The notes: generated by a model not told the origin, from the letters alone. DNA of 64,000 bases from an uncultured Butyricicoccus sp. (GCF_944381005.1 NZ_CALWJM010000007.1:1-64000), one strand, 5' to 3'; positions 1 through 8,696 are shown, counted from the first letter of the stretch. A program made the numbers and translations.

Positions 1-15
1 TTTCCTTTTTGCCAT
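1..15 (-). CDS. Possible 5' end of a gene running off the left edge
   Basis: An ATG on the minus strand at position 15 opens a frame of five codons (MAKRK) before the window ends. A purine-rich AAGGGGTG sits eight bases upstream, a good ribosome binding site distance. A TATACT element lies at 40-45 but no clear -35 matches it. Too little is visible to suggest a product. Confidence 0.35.
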
Positions 16-105
16 AATAAAACACCCCTTTTGCTATTCAGTATAACATACTGTCTAACAAATGGGGTGCAATTCACCATTAACAATGGCAGGTTTTTTG
101 TGTTT

Positions 106-1431
106 TTATAAAATGGGTGTCCTAGAAGCAATCGCGCCCTCATACCAAGTGACGCGGAAGGGATAGTTATTTATGCGGACATCAATGCCAAGTTGAGATA
201 ATAGATTGCTGAAACCAACGGCAAGGTCTAAATCATGTGTGCGCTGTGCAATGGAAATTTTCATATTGCCATTGTAGGAGGAAATTAACATAGCACAGGG
301 CTGGCACGCACAAGGCAGGACAGCACCATAATCGAGCACATACGGCTTCATAGATTCCGGTACGCGGAATTCTCCCACATTGGTAATCAGGAAACTGTCT
401 TCAAGTACAAAGTTTTTGGACATTTTGCTTGCTTCGGCTATTTTTTCCATCAACGGGATGTCGCGTTCGTGCAGTTCGCGGCAGGCATCGCTGGCGCGTT
501 TGGCGCGGAACAACAGCAATTCAGGTGCCATTTGCTCTTTTAAGAATGCTTTGGTACGTTTGCACACCTCGTCCAGCGGCAGTTGGTCGTATTCTGTCTC
601 GTAGGGCAAGTCCAGAAAACAGATAAAATAGCGCGTGGTTGCGCTGGGGATATAGGGGCGCAGGTCAACCGGAATTTGGGAAATAACTGGCGCTTGACTG
701 TCCGCACCAAATTTACTGCGGAATGTGCGGCTGAACAGCGGAGCAATCACACTCAGGGGGCTTGCGCCCATCGACTTAGCGGCGCGGTGCAGCTGCTCGA
801 AGGGGAAGATGATTTCGCTGATAACTTCGGGGCGGTCGCCCAAATCAGTTAATGCGTCGGCGTGCAGAGCAGGGGGCTTTTGATAGATGCCCTGGCTGGA
901 GTAAGATTCGGCCAGATGTTGATAGGCGTCCTCGCTCTCACCAACCGTATACACCGAGTCCAAACCGCGTACTGTGCCGTCATTTTCGACCGGTTTGCCA
1001 CAGAGCTTTAAGTAGTTGAACAGCACACAGCGGATAAATTCTTCAAATCCGCGGCCATCAGAAGTGCTGTGTTGATATTCCATGTAAATTTTGTCGTCTT
1101 GGTAGCCGACCAGAAATAGATAGCCGTGCGTGTCAGAAGTGCCGATAACATAGCGCGTCCAAACGCCGTCAAAGGGGAGAACCACCGGTTCTTCTACATT
1201 GAGCCGGTAACGAAGCTGGGTTTCGGTTGCTTCAATGCGCAGCATCATGTGTGGAAAACGCAGCAAGGCGGTTTTGACCGCTTCTTTGAGCACATCTGGG
1301 CGTACCCGCTCGGACATCTGGATGGTGTGGCGCGGTACACAGGCGCAGTCGTTGGGGGTGCAATAGAGAAATATTTTTCCATAGCTATCCGTGCGAAGAT
1401 AGGGATGGTTGATAACATCATTTAATTCCAT
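106..1431 (-). CDS. Stand-alone condensation-fold acyltransferase (alcohol acetyltransferase-like)
   Basis: A 441-residue soluble protein of the CoA-dependent acyltransferase/condensation superfamily, which moves acyl groups onto hydroxyl or amine acceptors. The signature HxxxDG catalytic motif is seen as HSTSDG at residues 121-126, and a C-terminal LDYGAV resembles the family's DFG-type structural motif. There is no carrier-protein or adenylation domain, so it is not part of an NRPS module. The start at 1431 is chosen because AAGGAGG lies seven bases before it; the frame stays open 20 codons further upstream without a better site. It lies downstream of the glycolipid glycosyltransferase on the same strand but behind a terminator, so it is probably a separate unit. 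The substrate is unknown; lipid or glycolipid acylation is only a guess from the neighbour. Confidence 0.75.
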   Translation of the reverse strand: MELNDVINHPYLRTDSYGKIFLYCTPNDCACVPRHTIQMSERVRPDVLKEAVKTALLRFPHMMLRIEATETQLRYRLNVEEPVVLPFDGVWTRYVIGTSDTHGYLFLVGYQDDKIYMEYQHSTSDGRGFEEFIRCVLFNYLKLCGKPVENDGTVRGLDSVYTVGESEDAYQHLAESYSSQGIYQKPPALHADALTDLGDRPEVISEIIFPFEQLHRAAKSMGASPLSVIAPLFSRTFRSKFGADSQAPVISQIPVDLRPYIPSATTRYFICFLDLPYETEYDQLPLDEVCKRTKAFLKEQMAPELLLFRAKRASDACRELHERDIPLMEKIAEASKMSKNFVLEDSFLITNVGEFRVPESMKPYVLDYGAVLPCACQPCAMLISSYNGNMKISIAQRTHDLDLAVGFSNLLSQLGIDVRINNYPFRVTWYEGAIASRTPIL

Positions 1432-1591
1432 AGGGATGCCTCCTTGTGACATGTGGGTGCAACGTCCCACATTTGCAATCATCGGTTTCACCTGGCAGAT
1501 AATAAGAGCTGCCGGGGTAACAAAATTTTATTTGCTAATCTAATTATACTGCGTCTGAATGGGATGGTCAATCATGCAACACAGATGTGTG

Positions 1592-1622
1592 ATAAAAACA
1601 CCCGCCCACACAGGTGGGCGGG
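1592..1622 (-). terminator. Rho-independent terminator of the glycosyltransferase unit
   Basis: Nine-base-pair GC stem CCCGCCCAC/GTGGGCGGG with a four-base loop at 1601-1622. Read on the minus strand it is followed by TGTTTTTATC, a U-rich tail. It separates the glycosyltransferase from the acyltransferase gene. Confidence 0.8.
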
Positions 1623-1638
1623 AGAAAACAGGAAATCG

Positions 1639-2772
1639 TTACAGAACCAATTCGTTCAAGATGAAATTACAAAGCCGTTCGGTTGCATCAGGGTGCGCAA
1701 TCGCGTGCATGGTTTCACGGACTGTGCGCAGGCGCTGCGGGCTTTTAAACAGGTGATACACCGCTTCATCGACCGGAAAAGTCTTGGTTACAAGGCAAGC
1801 CATGCCATTATTGAGCAAAAATTCAACATTGCGTTCCTCATGGCCGGGAATGGGGTTGACCAGAATCATAGGCAGATTTTTTGCAAGTGCTTCGGATACG
1901 GTCAAGCCGCCGGGCTTGGTGATAATGCAGTCCGCTGCACTCATCATTTCCTCTACATTGGTTACAAAACCATAGGGATATAAGGTGCATGGGCCGTGCA
2001 GTTGCTCCTTCATATTGAGCATCTCGGCATACTGTTTTTTGTTGTTGCCGCAGACGACCATGAGCTGAAATGGCATGTTGCAAAGTTCAAGCTGTTGGAT
2101 TAGTTTTTTGTTGTCCGAGTACCCCATACTGCCGCCCATCATCAGGATAGTGGGGCGGTCGAGCGCCAGTCCAAGCCGGTTGCGTGCCTCTTCGGGGGAG
2201 ATGGGCTGGTTGAATTTGGGGTGAATGGGGATGCCGAACGGCAAAATACGCGAAGCGGCGATTCCTTTTTTCAGTGCGCGATGGGTCAGCAGTTCACTTG
2301 CCGTGACGATAAATTCAATTCGGGGCACTTCCTCCCAGTAGGGGTGCAGGGTATAGTCGGTGATGATGCCGATGGCAGGTGCGGACAGCAGATAGCGCTT
2401 TTTCAGGTCGTCCACAAGCTGTGCGGCAAACACATGGGTGCACACAATCGCATCGGGGGCGAAGTCGTTGACCACGCGCGCAAACTTGGTGGCGCCCAGC
2501 GCGTTTACAATATTGATGATGGACATACGGGTTGAGAAGTAACCCGTGCCACGGTTTTCGGCCAGCAGATAGGCAAGCCGGTACAGTTCCTGAGTGTGTT
2601 TGGAGGTGAACAGGTATCCTTTATCAATCGTTTCCTTGACAATCTTGCTGATATAGGCGTATACATCCACCGTTTCGACAACGGCTCCTCGTTCGCGCAG
2701 CATGTCGGACACTGCTTTTGCCGTTGCATGGTGACCAAATCCCGCAGTCACCGATAAAATCATAACACGCAT
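1639..2772 (-). CDS. Diacylglycerol glycosyltransferase (MGDG synthase/UgtP family)
   Basis: A 377-residue GT-B fold enzyme of the monogalactosyldiacylglycerol synthase family, which adds hexose from a UDP-sugar to diacylglycerol at the inner membrane face, giving glycolipids and lipoteichoic acid anchors. The N-terminal loop GFGHHATAKA (11-20) is the family's acceptor-site signature. The C-terminal half carries the nucleotide-sugar site, with a GGLTVSEAL stretch and an NPIPGHEERN stretch. No signal peptide or membrane helix is seen, as expected for a peripheral enzyme. AAGGAG lies nine bases before the ATG. SpoVG is 75 bases upstream on the same strand with no obvious terminator, so the two may be co-transcribed. 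MurG is a distant relative but the HHATAKA motif favours the lipid enzyme. Confidence 0.88.
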   Translation of the reverse strand: MRVMILSVTAGFGHHATAKAVSDMLRERGAVVETVDVYAYISKIVKETIDKGYLFTSKHTQELYRLAYLLAENRGTGYFSTRMSIINIVNALGATKFARVVNDFAPDAIVCTHVFAAQLVDDLKKRYLLSAPAIGIITDYTLHPYWEEVPRIEFIVTASELLTHRALKKGIAASRILPFGIPIHPKFNQPISPEEARNRLGLALDRPTILMMGGSMGYSDNKKLIQQLELCNMPFQLMVVCGNNKKQYAEMLNMKEQLHGPCTLYPYGFVTNVEEMMSAADCIITKPGGLTVSEALAKNLPMILVNPIPGHEERNVEFLLNNGMACLVTKTFPVDEAVYHLFKSPQRLRTVRETMHAIAHPDATERLCNFILNELVL

Positions 2773-2847
2773 TGCATTATACTCCTTTGATGATTCAAAA
2801 CAATTTCTATTCTATCGCATCTTGGAGTCGGTTGCAAGCGACAAACT

Positions 2848-3120
2848 TCACGAAACTGCGTGTGGTTGGGTAAGTCTATGGTATTCTGCCAGTACCCGCC
2901 GTTCCAGTTCTTCGCGCACCAGCGGGCCGACCGGATGCACGATATCATGATAACGGCCATCCGGCGTGCGGCGAGCCGGCATAGCAAGGAACAGGTGGTC
3001 GTCGCCTGCAATGACTTTGATATCATGCACAGCAAACACACCGTCAAAGGTAACCGATACCAGTGCGCGCAGACGACCCTGCGCGGGAAAGCGTCGGAAT
3101 TTAATCTCGGTAATCTCCAT
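2848..3120 (-). CDS. spoVG: SpoVG, RNA-binding sporulation/septation regulator
   Basis: A 90-residue protein matching SpoVG, a small, widely conserved nucleic-acid-binding regulator affecting septation, cortex formation and surface structures in Firmicutes. It begins MEITEIKFRR and carries the family's core (VSVTFDGVFAVHDIKVI) followed by the AMPARR segment. The start at 3120 is supported by AAAGGAGA eight bases upstream; the frame is open 32 codons further up but without a ribosome binding site and with atypical composition. Divergent to murC, whose promoter falls in the shared intergenic stretch. I could not identify a convincing sigma-H promoter for it. Confidence 0.92.
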   Translation of the reverse strand: MEITEIKFRRFPAQGRLRALVSVTFDGVFAVHDIKVIAGDDHLFLAMPARRTPDGRYHDIVHPVGPLVREELERRVLAEYHRLTQPHAVS

Positions 3121-3174
3121 AAAAGCTGTCTCCTTTTCTTGTCTGAGTTTTGGTTGCCAGAATGATGTTCCTGC

Positions 3175-3203
3175 TTGATATTCTGCCTGCTTTCTCATAT
3201 AAT
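3175..3203 (+). promoter_or_regulatory. Promoter of murC
   Basis: TTGATA at 3175-3180 and TATAAT at 3198-3203 are separated by exactly 17 bases and lie 40 bases before the murC start codon. Confidence 0.7.
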
Positions 3204-3242
3204 AATACATAGACAAAATTTAATTTATTGGAGGCTATACGA

Positions 3243-4616
3243 ATGGAATTGTCCATCAAGCCCTATATTCAAAATAAAAAAACCATTCATCTGGTCGGTA
3301 TCGGCGGCGTGTCGATGAACTCATTGGGCGAATTGTTGCTCAGTATGGGTGTGCCGGTGACCGGTTCCGACCGCGCCCATTCAGCCGTGACCGAGCGGCT
3401 GGAACGCTTGGGAGCGGTGATTCACTATGCACATGAAGCGTCAAACGTCGATGGCGCGGCGCTGGTCATTCGCACAGCGGCGGTACATGACGATAACCCC
3501 GAAATTGCCCGCGCGCATGAGCTGGGAATACCGGTCATGGAACGTGCACAGGCTTGGGGATGCCTGATGACCGATTATAAGGACGTTATCTGCCTGTCGG
3601 GTACACACGGCAAAACCACGACCACTTCTATGATGACGCTGATTGCCATGCAAGCGGCGCTTGACCCGACAGTTATGGTGGGCAGCAATTTGCCTGCGAT
3701 TGGTGGTACTCTGCGCATCGGGGGGCACGGCTGCTTTGTGGCCGAATCGTGTGAGTATTGCAACTCGTTTTTGTCGTTTGCTCCCACCATTGCGGTCGTG
3801 CTCAATGTCGAGGCCGACCACTTGGACTTCTTTAAAGATTTGGATGATATCATCCATTCGTTCCATGAATTTTGCCTGCTGACGCCGGAAAATGGATTGG
3901 TTGTTGTCAATGGCGATGATGAACACGCGCTCAAGGCCGTTGAGGGCGTGGAACGCAAGGTTTTGCGCTTTGGCGAATCGGAAGGCTGCAATGTTCGCCC
4001 GCAAAATATTACGGTCGATAACGGCTATTATCGGTTTGATGTTGAAGTGGATGGGCAATTCTATGCACATGTGGAATTATCGGTACCCGGACGGCATAAT
4101 ATGATGAATGCACTGGCTTGTTGTGCAGCTTCCTGGTTCCTTCATGTACCCGGACAACAGGCCGCCGCAGGGCTGAACCAGTTCAAGGGTTCGTCGCGCC
4201 GGTTTGAACTGACCGGCCGCATGGCAAGCGGAGCGCTGGTGGTAGACGATTACGCCCACCATCCCTCTGAAATGCGTGCGACACTGGATACCGCGCGGCA
4301 GATGAATTTTAAGCGCATTTTCTGTGCCTTCCAGCCGCACACCTACACGCGCACCAAGGCATTGTTTGATGAATTTGTGCAGGCGCTCAAGCTGTGCGAC
4401 CAAGCTGTTTTGGCACCTATTTATGCGGCACGCGAACAAAACACGATTGGGATTTACGCTTCGGATTTGGCAAAAGAAATTCCGGGAGCGCGTAGCTTTG
4501 AATCGTTCGAGCAGATTGCCGACTATTTGCGAAGCGAAGCAAAAGAAGGAGATTTGGTTCTGACGATGGGAGCCGGCGACATCTATCGCGTGGGAAAAAT
4601 GTTGATAGAATCATAA
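3243..4616 (+). CDS. murC: UDP-N-acetylmuramate-L-alanine ligase
   Basis: A 457-residue Mur ligase that couples L-alanine to UDP-MurNAc with ATP in the cytoplasmic stage of peptidoglycan synthesis. Seen: the N-terminal Rossmann motif HLVGIGGVSM (16-25), the P-loop SGTHGKTTTT (119-128), the central ESCEY segment, and the C-terminal VDDYAHHPSE motif shared by MurC enzymes. The length is normal. The start at 3243 has GGAGG eight bases upstream; a TTG five codons earlier overlaps that site and is rejected. It has its own promoter and is followed by a hairpin at 4640. It stands alone rather than in a dcw cluster. Confidence 0.97.
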   Translation: MELSIKPYIQNKKTIHLVGIGGVSMNSLGELLLSMGVPVTGSDRAHSAVTERLERLGAVIHYAHEASNVDGAALVIRTAAVHDDNPEIARAHELGIPVMERAQAWGCLMTDYKDVICLSGTHGKTTTTSMMTLIAMQAALDPTVMVGSNLPAIGGTLRIGGHGCFVAESCEYCNSFLSFAPTIAVVLNVEADHLDFFKDLDDIIHSFHEFCLLTPENGLVVVNGDDEHALKAVEGVERKVLRFGESEGCNVRPQNITVDNGYYRFDVEVDGQFYAHVELSVPGRHNMMNALACCAASWFLHVPGQQAAAGLNQFKGSSRRFELTGRMASGALVVDDYAHHPSEMRATLDTARQMNFKRIFCAFQPHTYTRTKALFDEFVQALKLCDQAVLAPIYAAREQNTIGIYASDLAKEIPGARSFESFEQIADYLRSEAKEGDLVLTMGAGDIYRVGKMLIES

Positions 4617-4639
4617 AAAATAGCACGATTTTTTGTTTT

Positions 4640-4680
4640 CACACGTCTGGATACGATACTGTCCGGCGTGTGAAAAATTT
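4640..4680 (+). terminator. Probable terminator of murC
   Basis: Hairpin CACACG(T)CTGGA paired with TCCGGCGTGTG, with one bulged base and a ten-base loop at 4640-4672. The tail is AAAAATTTT, so the U-run is short and displaced. Termination is likely but not certain. Confidence 0.45.
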
Positions 4681-4691
4681 TGCACGGATGG

Positions 4692-4720
4692 TTGACAATT
4701 TGCATAATCTGTGCCATAAT
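4692..4720 (+). promoter_or_regulatory. Promoter of the cytidylate-kinase-like gene
   Basis: A consensus TTGACA (4692-4697), a 17-base spacer and CATAAT (4715-4720), 48 bases before the start codon. Confidence 0.8.
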
Positions 4721-4767
4721 AGCCATAGAAACATTATGCAAGTTTCACATAGAATGGAGGGTTCCTT

Positions 4768-5379
4768 ATGGCAAGTAATCTCATCATTACCATCGGCAGA
4801 CAATATGGTTCGGGCGGTCGTGAAATTGGTCGAAAGCTCGCACTGCGTCTGGGAATCCCGTTCTATGACCGGGAACTGATTTCTCGTGCAGCAAAGAAAA
4901 CTGGTTTCAGCGAAGATTTGTTTGAGCAGCTTGATAAGCGTGCAACCAACAGCTTGCTGTATTCGCTCACCATGTTCGGCTCGACCGGACTGAACGGTAT
5001 GTCTTTGACCGACCAACTCTTTTTGGCACAGGCCAATATTATCCGCGAGATTGCCGACAGTGGCCCGGCCGTTTTAGTCGGACGCTGCGCCGACCATGTA
5101 CTGCGTGAGTACGATAACCGGTTTGATTTCTTTATTACAGGCTCGCTGGACGACCGCTTACAGCGCATCCAGACCCACGATGATTATGAGTTGTCGGGCA
5201 AGTCGCCGCGTGCCGCACTGGAAAAAATGGATAAACAGCGTTCTACCTATTATAATTATTATACAGGCAAGGTATGGGGCAAGAGCGACCACTATGATTT
5301 ATGTATCAATGCGGGTCGTCTGGGGGTCGATGGCGCGATGGAGGTTATTTTAACCTACGTCAACGCATTGAAAAAGTAA
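4768..5379 (+). CDS. Cytidylate kinase-like family protein
   Basis: A 203-residue P-loop kinase of the cytidylate kinase-like family found across Clostridia. The N-terminus ITIGRQYGSGGREIG carries the family's glycine-rich nucleotide loop, followed by the IPFYDRELI segment typical of this group. A second conserved stretch, VLVGRCADHVL, and a Tyr-rich segment (STYYNYYTGKVWG) complete the family pattern. It is distinct from the housekeeping Cmk, which starts IAIDGPAGSGKST. The true phosphate acceptor is not established for this family, so nucleotide specificity should be left open. Preceded by GGAGG and its own consensus promoter; monocistronic, with two terminators after it. Confidence 0.85.
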   Translation: MASNLIITIGRQYGSGGREIGRKLALRLGIPFYDRELISRAAKKTGFSEDLFEQLDKRATNSLLYSLTMFGSTGLNGMSLTDQLFLAQANIIREIADSGPAVLVGRCADHVLREYDNRFDFFITGSLDDRLQRIQTHDDYELSGKSPRAALEKMDKQRSTYYNYYTGKVWGKSDHYDLCINAGRLGVDGAMEVILTYVNALKK

Positions 5380-5420
5380 GCCGCATACCAAGAGGGAAAG
5401 AAAAAAGTGAGAGAAGGGGA

Positions 5421-5456
5421 AGCCGACACAGGATTCATTCTGTGTCGGCTTTTCGG
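5421..5456 (+). terminator. Terminator of the cytidylate-kinase-like gene
   Basis: Eleven-base-pair stem AGCCGACACAG/CTGTGTCGGCT with an eight-base loop, followed by TTTCGGTT. Confidence 0.8.
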
Positions 5457-5471
5457 TTATAGAGCAAAAAG

Positions 5472-5497
5472 AAAAGCCGGACAAATGTCCGGCTTTT
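5472..5497. terminator. Bidirectional terminator between convergent genes
   Basis: A near-perfect inverted repeat AAAAGCCGGACA/TGTCCGGCTTTT with a two-base loop gives a U-run on either strand. It serves the plus-strand kinase gene as backup and the minus-strand RpiR gene. Confidence 0.8.
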
Positions 5498-5516
5498 TGA
5501 TATCGGGTCAGTGGAG

Positions 5517-6380
5517 CTAGGATTCAGGGTTCTTTTTCAGCATTTTCAGCGTGTAATCGTGCAGTGTTTCCCGGCGCAATTCATCCAAAGAAAACAGTTC
5601 GGAAAACAGCACATCCACCATAACCAGAATCGGGAACTGGGGGGAGATGACCTTGCTGTGTTCTAAATATTCTTTGACCGAGAACAGCATGATTTCATCG
5701 CAGTAGTTGCGAAATTCCGGCTTGACGTGTGCGGTCATTAACATAGTAAAGGCACCGCATCGTTTGGCAGCAACCAGAGATTGCAGCACTTCTTTGGTTT
5801 TGGCACTGACGCTGATGCCAATAACCGCGCAGTCGGGATTGAGCAGTACCGAGTTCATCTGCATAATATGGGTGTCGGTAATGGCTTCGATGTTTAAGCC
5901 AATGCGCATAAATCGAATACGCATTTCCATCGCGACCAAGCCTGAACTGCCGCGCCCATAAACATAAATATGTTTTTTGTCCGCGAGTGTCTGTGCAATA
6001 CGCTGTACTTGTTGCTCGTCAATCAGGGAGTAGCTTTTGTTGAGTAATTCCTGATAGGTGTGCAGAACGGTGTTCATGTGCCCGCTGGTGGGCGTGCTGT
6101 GTGTGCTCAGACTGCCGTTTTTGTAGTAAATCAGAAATTCTCGATAGCCGGTATAGCCGCATTTTTGTGCAAAGCGGGACAAGGAAGCCTCAGAAACATA
6201 TAGTTGCTTAGCCACTGATTTGGCTGAAAGGTCACCGGTTGGGCGTTTGCGGATAAAAAAATCTGCAATATTTTTTTCAAGCGGGGTTAGATTTTCGTAG
6301 TTGGCTTCAATGCGGGGGATGATGTTGTTTTCGTGCCGTACGGGTTCTTGTGCCGTCAACGTGTGTTCCAGATGTTTCAT
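5517..6380 (-). CDS. RpiR/MurR-family transcriptional regulator (HTH + SIS)
   Basis: A 287-residue regulator with an N-terminal winged helix-turn-helix (about residues 20-95; AKQLYVSEASLSRFAQKCG is the recognition segment) and a C-terminal SIS sugar-phosphate isomerase-like domain (about 115-260; YGRGSSGLVAMEM is the phosphosugar loop). Proteins of this family sense phosphosugars and control their catabolic operons. The nearest candidates for control are the EIIA-nanE-EIICB genes about 800 bases upstream on the same strand, which would make ManNAc-6-P, GlcNAc-6-P or a related phosphosugar the effector. That link is inference. The ATG at 6380 follows an AAAGGGAAC site; it has its own promoter at 6499-6526. 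Confidence 0.88.
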   Translation of the reverse strand: MKHLEHTLTAQEPVRHENNIIPRIEANYENLTPLEKNIADFFIRKRPTGDLSAKSVAKQLYVSEASLSRFAQKCGYTGYREFLIYYKNGSLSTHSTPTSGHMNTVLHTYQELLNKSYSLIDEQQVQRIAQTLADKKHIYVYGRGSSGLVAMEMRIRFMRIGLNIEAITDTHIMQMNSVLLNPDCAVIGISVSAKTKEVLQSLVAAKRCGAFTMLMTAHVKPEFRNYCDEIMLFSVKEYLEHSKVISPQFPILVMVDVLFSELFSLDELRRETLHDYTLKMLKKNPES

Positions 6381-6498
6381 CTTTGTTCCCTTTCCCCGAG
6401 CCGAAATGCAATCCCGGCTGTGCCTGCACTCTAAAGGGAATCAGACAGGCGGCATAAAGGTCGCTTGTAATCCCTAATTTTTGGTAATTCTGTATTTA

Positions 6499-6526
6499 AG
6501 TATAACAGCTTCACACGCTATTTCAA
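6499..6526 (-). promoter_or_regulatory. Promoter of the RpiR regulator
   Basis: On the minus strand TTGAAA (6521-6526), a 16-base spacer and TATACT (6499-6504). The transcript would carry a leader of about 115 bases. The remainder of the 303-base stretch 6381-6683 holds this leader and the terminator of the RDD gene. Confidence 0.6.
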
Positions 6527-6603
6527 TGCTTTCACCGATTCTGAAAGGAATTTTAGAATGTTGGTCATTTTACACGGTTTTTAATGAGTTAAAACGGTGA
6601 TAC

Positions 6604-6652
6604 AGATAAAAAATCACGAGGAACATGAAAGTACTTTCGCGTTCCTCGTGAT
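6604..6652 (-). terminator. Terminator of the RDD gene
   Basis: Twelve-base-pair stem ATCACGAGGAAC/GTTCCTCGTGAT (6613-6652) with a 16-base loop. On the minus strand it runs into TTTTTTATC. Confidence 0.8.
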
Positions 6653-6683
6653 AGATTGAAATATTGAAAGTGGATGATTGATA

Positions 6684-7112
6684 CTATGCTGCAACCACGG
6701 TCGTTTTTAACAGTAGGTCGTGCGCCAATTCTCCATTGGGATTACGCTGGATGATGAGCAGATAAATCACATAGTAAACGATGGAAAATGGAATAAACAG
6801 CGGCGCAAAAGAAATTTTAACCAGACATTCCCGCAAAAAACTTTGCCAGTAAGTGCGGTTTTTCCCGCTTTTGTTGACAACACGCAGACGCATCAATTTT
6901 TGTCCAATGGTCTGACCGCCGCATTTGGTGGGAATGTAACAGGTGAGCAGGATGACCGTGATAAACGCGCACACCAGCATGAGGGTGGCTTGACTTTGCG
7001 TTTCCGGATTGAGGTAAAAGACATTGGCACAAAAGGCGTAGATACCGCCCAGACCAGCAACCAGTAGATAATCAATCGCGTAAGACACAATTTTTTTGAA
7101 TAGCAATTTCAT
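6684..7112 (-). CDS. RDD-family membrane protein
   Basis: A 142-residue integral membrane protein with three hydrophobic stretches (about residues 9-30, 42-62 and 102-121). The family pattern is visible as GGQTIGQKLMRLRVV (65-79) and the C-terminal HDLLLKTTVV (131-140); the leading Asp (residue 14) is kept but the preceding Arg of the name-giving R-D-D motif is not obvious. Members have been linked to ion transport, but no single function is agreed. The gene lies 78 bases after the PTS EIICB gene on the same strand, with a perfect hairpin between them, so it may be the last gene of that operon or be expressed from it at a lower level. Confidence 0.8.
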   Translation of the reverse strand: MKLLFKKIVSYAIDYLLVAGLGGIYAFCANVFYLNPETQSQATLMLVCAFITVILLTCYIPTKCGGQTIGQKLMRLRVVNKSGKNRTYWQSFLRECLVKISFAPLFIPFSIVYYVIYLLIIQRNPNGELAHDLLLKTTVVAA

Positions 7113-7153
7113 ATGTGTTTCCCCTCATGCAGTATGTTTACAGGAATGAAAGC

Positions 7154-7184
7154 GGGGATGCCGGATGATTTTTCCGGCATCCCC
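7154..7184 (-). other. Perfect intergenic hairpin between EIICB and the RDD gene
   Basis: Stem GGGGATGCCGGA/TCCGGCATCCCC, 12 perfect base pairs with a seven-base loop, directly after the EIICB stop codon. The minus-strand tail is GCTTTCATTCC, so the U-run is poor. It may be a weak terminator or a 3'-end stabiliser that sets the ratio of the flanking genes. Confidence 0.55.
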
Positions 7185-7190
7185 TGACCA

Positions 7191-8690
7191 TCAATCCGCT
7201 ACTCCAAGGATATCATTGATTTCGTTTTTATACAAGATGGCTTTTGCGCCATAGATGGCCTGAATACCGCCTTGTACATCGAGGACAGCGGTTGCGCCCA
7301 CTTTTTTGAGCGTCTCTTTATCGACCTTGCTGCTGTCCTTGACGGCAACACGCAAGCGGGTGATGCAGGCATCGACGTCTTCGATGTTTTCACGACCGCC
7401 CAGTGCTTCCAGAATAATGGCAGCGTCAGCGCGCAGAGACGACTTGGTTTCAACCTTGACTTCACCGTCTTCATCATCATCGCCGCGGCCAGGCGTTGCA
7501 ATGTTGAACTTGGTGATGGCAAAGCGGAACACGAAATAATACAGAACCGCCCAGACTGCGCCGACCGGAAGTTCCAGAATCCAGTTGGTCTTGTCATTGC
7601 CTTGCAGCACGCCAAACAGCAGGAAGTCGATGATACCGCCTGAGAACGTGTTGCCGATAGAAATGTTGAGCACGTCGGCTACGAAGAAGGACAGACCGTC
7701 CAGCAGCGAGTGAACCACATACAGCGGCGGGCATACGAACAGGAACATAAATTCACACGGCTCGGTGATACCGGTGATGAAGGAGGTCAGCGCAACGCCG
7801 AGGAAAATGCCTTTATATTTTTTCTTGTCCGGGTTGGTGACACAGTGGTACATTGCCAGACAAGCGGCCGGCAGACCAAACATCATGGTTGCAAAACGAC
7901 CGGCAAAGAAGCGGGTGCCTTCGGTGAACAGGCCGACGTGGTTGGGGTCTGCAAGCTGTGCAAAGAAGATTTTCTGTGCACCAACGACTTGAACGCCGTT
8001 GACCAGCTCGGTGCCGCCCAGTTCGGTGTACCAGAACATCGGGTAAATCATGTGGTGCAGGCCGACTGCGCCGCACAGACGCATCAGGAAGCCGTAGAAG
8101 AAGGTGCCGACCGCGCCAGCCGATGCAATCAGGTCACCGGTTTGTACGAGCAGTCCCTGAATGGGCGGCCAGATGATGTAGAATGCCGCGCCGACAAAGA
8201 TAGCCGAAACCGAAGTGACAATCGGCACAAAGCGCGAGCCGCCGAAAAAGCCCAATGTCTGCGGAAGCTGGATATTTTGATAACGGTTGTGCAGCGTGAC
8301 CGCAATCAGACCCATGACCAACGCGCCGATAACGCCGGTATCAATCGCATTGCCTTCGGGGTTGAAGATGGACAGCATGGCAGAGATGGTGCCATTCATA
8401 ACCAGGAAGCCGACGACACCGGCAAGCGCTGCGGTGCCTTTATCCTTCTTGGCAAGGCCGACACACAGACCGATACACAGCAGCAGCGACAGATTGCCAA
8501 AGATGACATTGCCGGCAGCCGACATGATTTGGAAAATCACTTGCAGGAAATAGACATCCAGCATGGGATAGGCCGCAATCGTGGCCTCACTGGAAAACGC
8601 ACCGCCGATACCAAGCAGCAGGCCGGCTGCTGGCAAAATGGCGATGGGCAGCATGAACGATTTACCGACTTTTTGCAGATATTTGAACAT
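7191..8690 (-). CDS. PTS glucose/N-acetylglucosamine-type EIICB permease
   Basis: A 499-residue phosphotransferase system permease. The EIIC domain (about 1-390) starts with the family signature KSFMLPIAILPAAGLLLGIG and spans the membrane several times; the GITEPCEFMF segment matches the substrate-site motif of the glucose/GlcNAc family. The C-terminal EIIB domain (about 425-495) carries the phosphorylated cysteine C442 in DACITRLRV. No EIIA is fused; a separate EIIA is encoded two genes upstream. The neighbouring nanE makes an amino sugar (ManNAc, GlcNAc or a muramic derivative) more likely than glucose as the substrate, but sequence alone cannot separate these. The start is six bases after the nanE stop with an AGAGGGG site, so the genes are tightly coupled. 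Confidence 0.92.
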   Translation of the reverse strand: MFKYLQKVGKSFMLPIAILPAAGLLLGIGGAFSSEATIAAYPMLDVYFLQVIFQIMSAAGNVIFGNLSLLLCIGLCVGLAKKDKGTAALAGVVGFLVMNGTISAMLSIFNPEGNAIDTGVIGALVMGLIAVTLHNRYQNIQLPQTLGFFGGSRFVPIVTSVSAIFVGAAFYIIWPPIQGLLVQTGDLIASAGAVGTFFYGFLMRLCGAVGLHHMIYPMFWYTELGGTELVNGVQVVGAQKIFFAQLADPNHVGLFTEGTRFFAGRFATMMFGLPAACLAMYHCVTNPDKKKYKGIFLGVALTSFITGITEPCEFMFLFVCPPLYVVHSLLDGLSFFVADVLNISIGNTFSGGIIDFLLFGVLQGNDKTNWILELPVGAVWAVLYYFVFRFAITKFNIATPGRGDDDEDGEVKVETKSSLRADAAIILEALGGRENIEDVDACITRLRVAVKDSSKVDKETLKKVGATAVLDVQGGIQAIYGAKAILYKNEINDILGVAD

Positions 8691-8696
8691 GTACGT

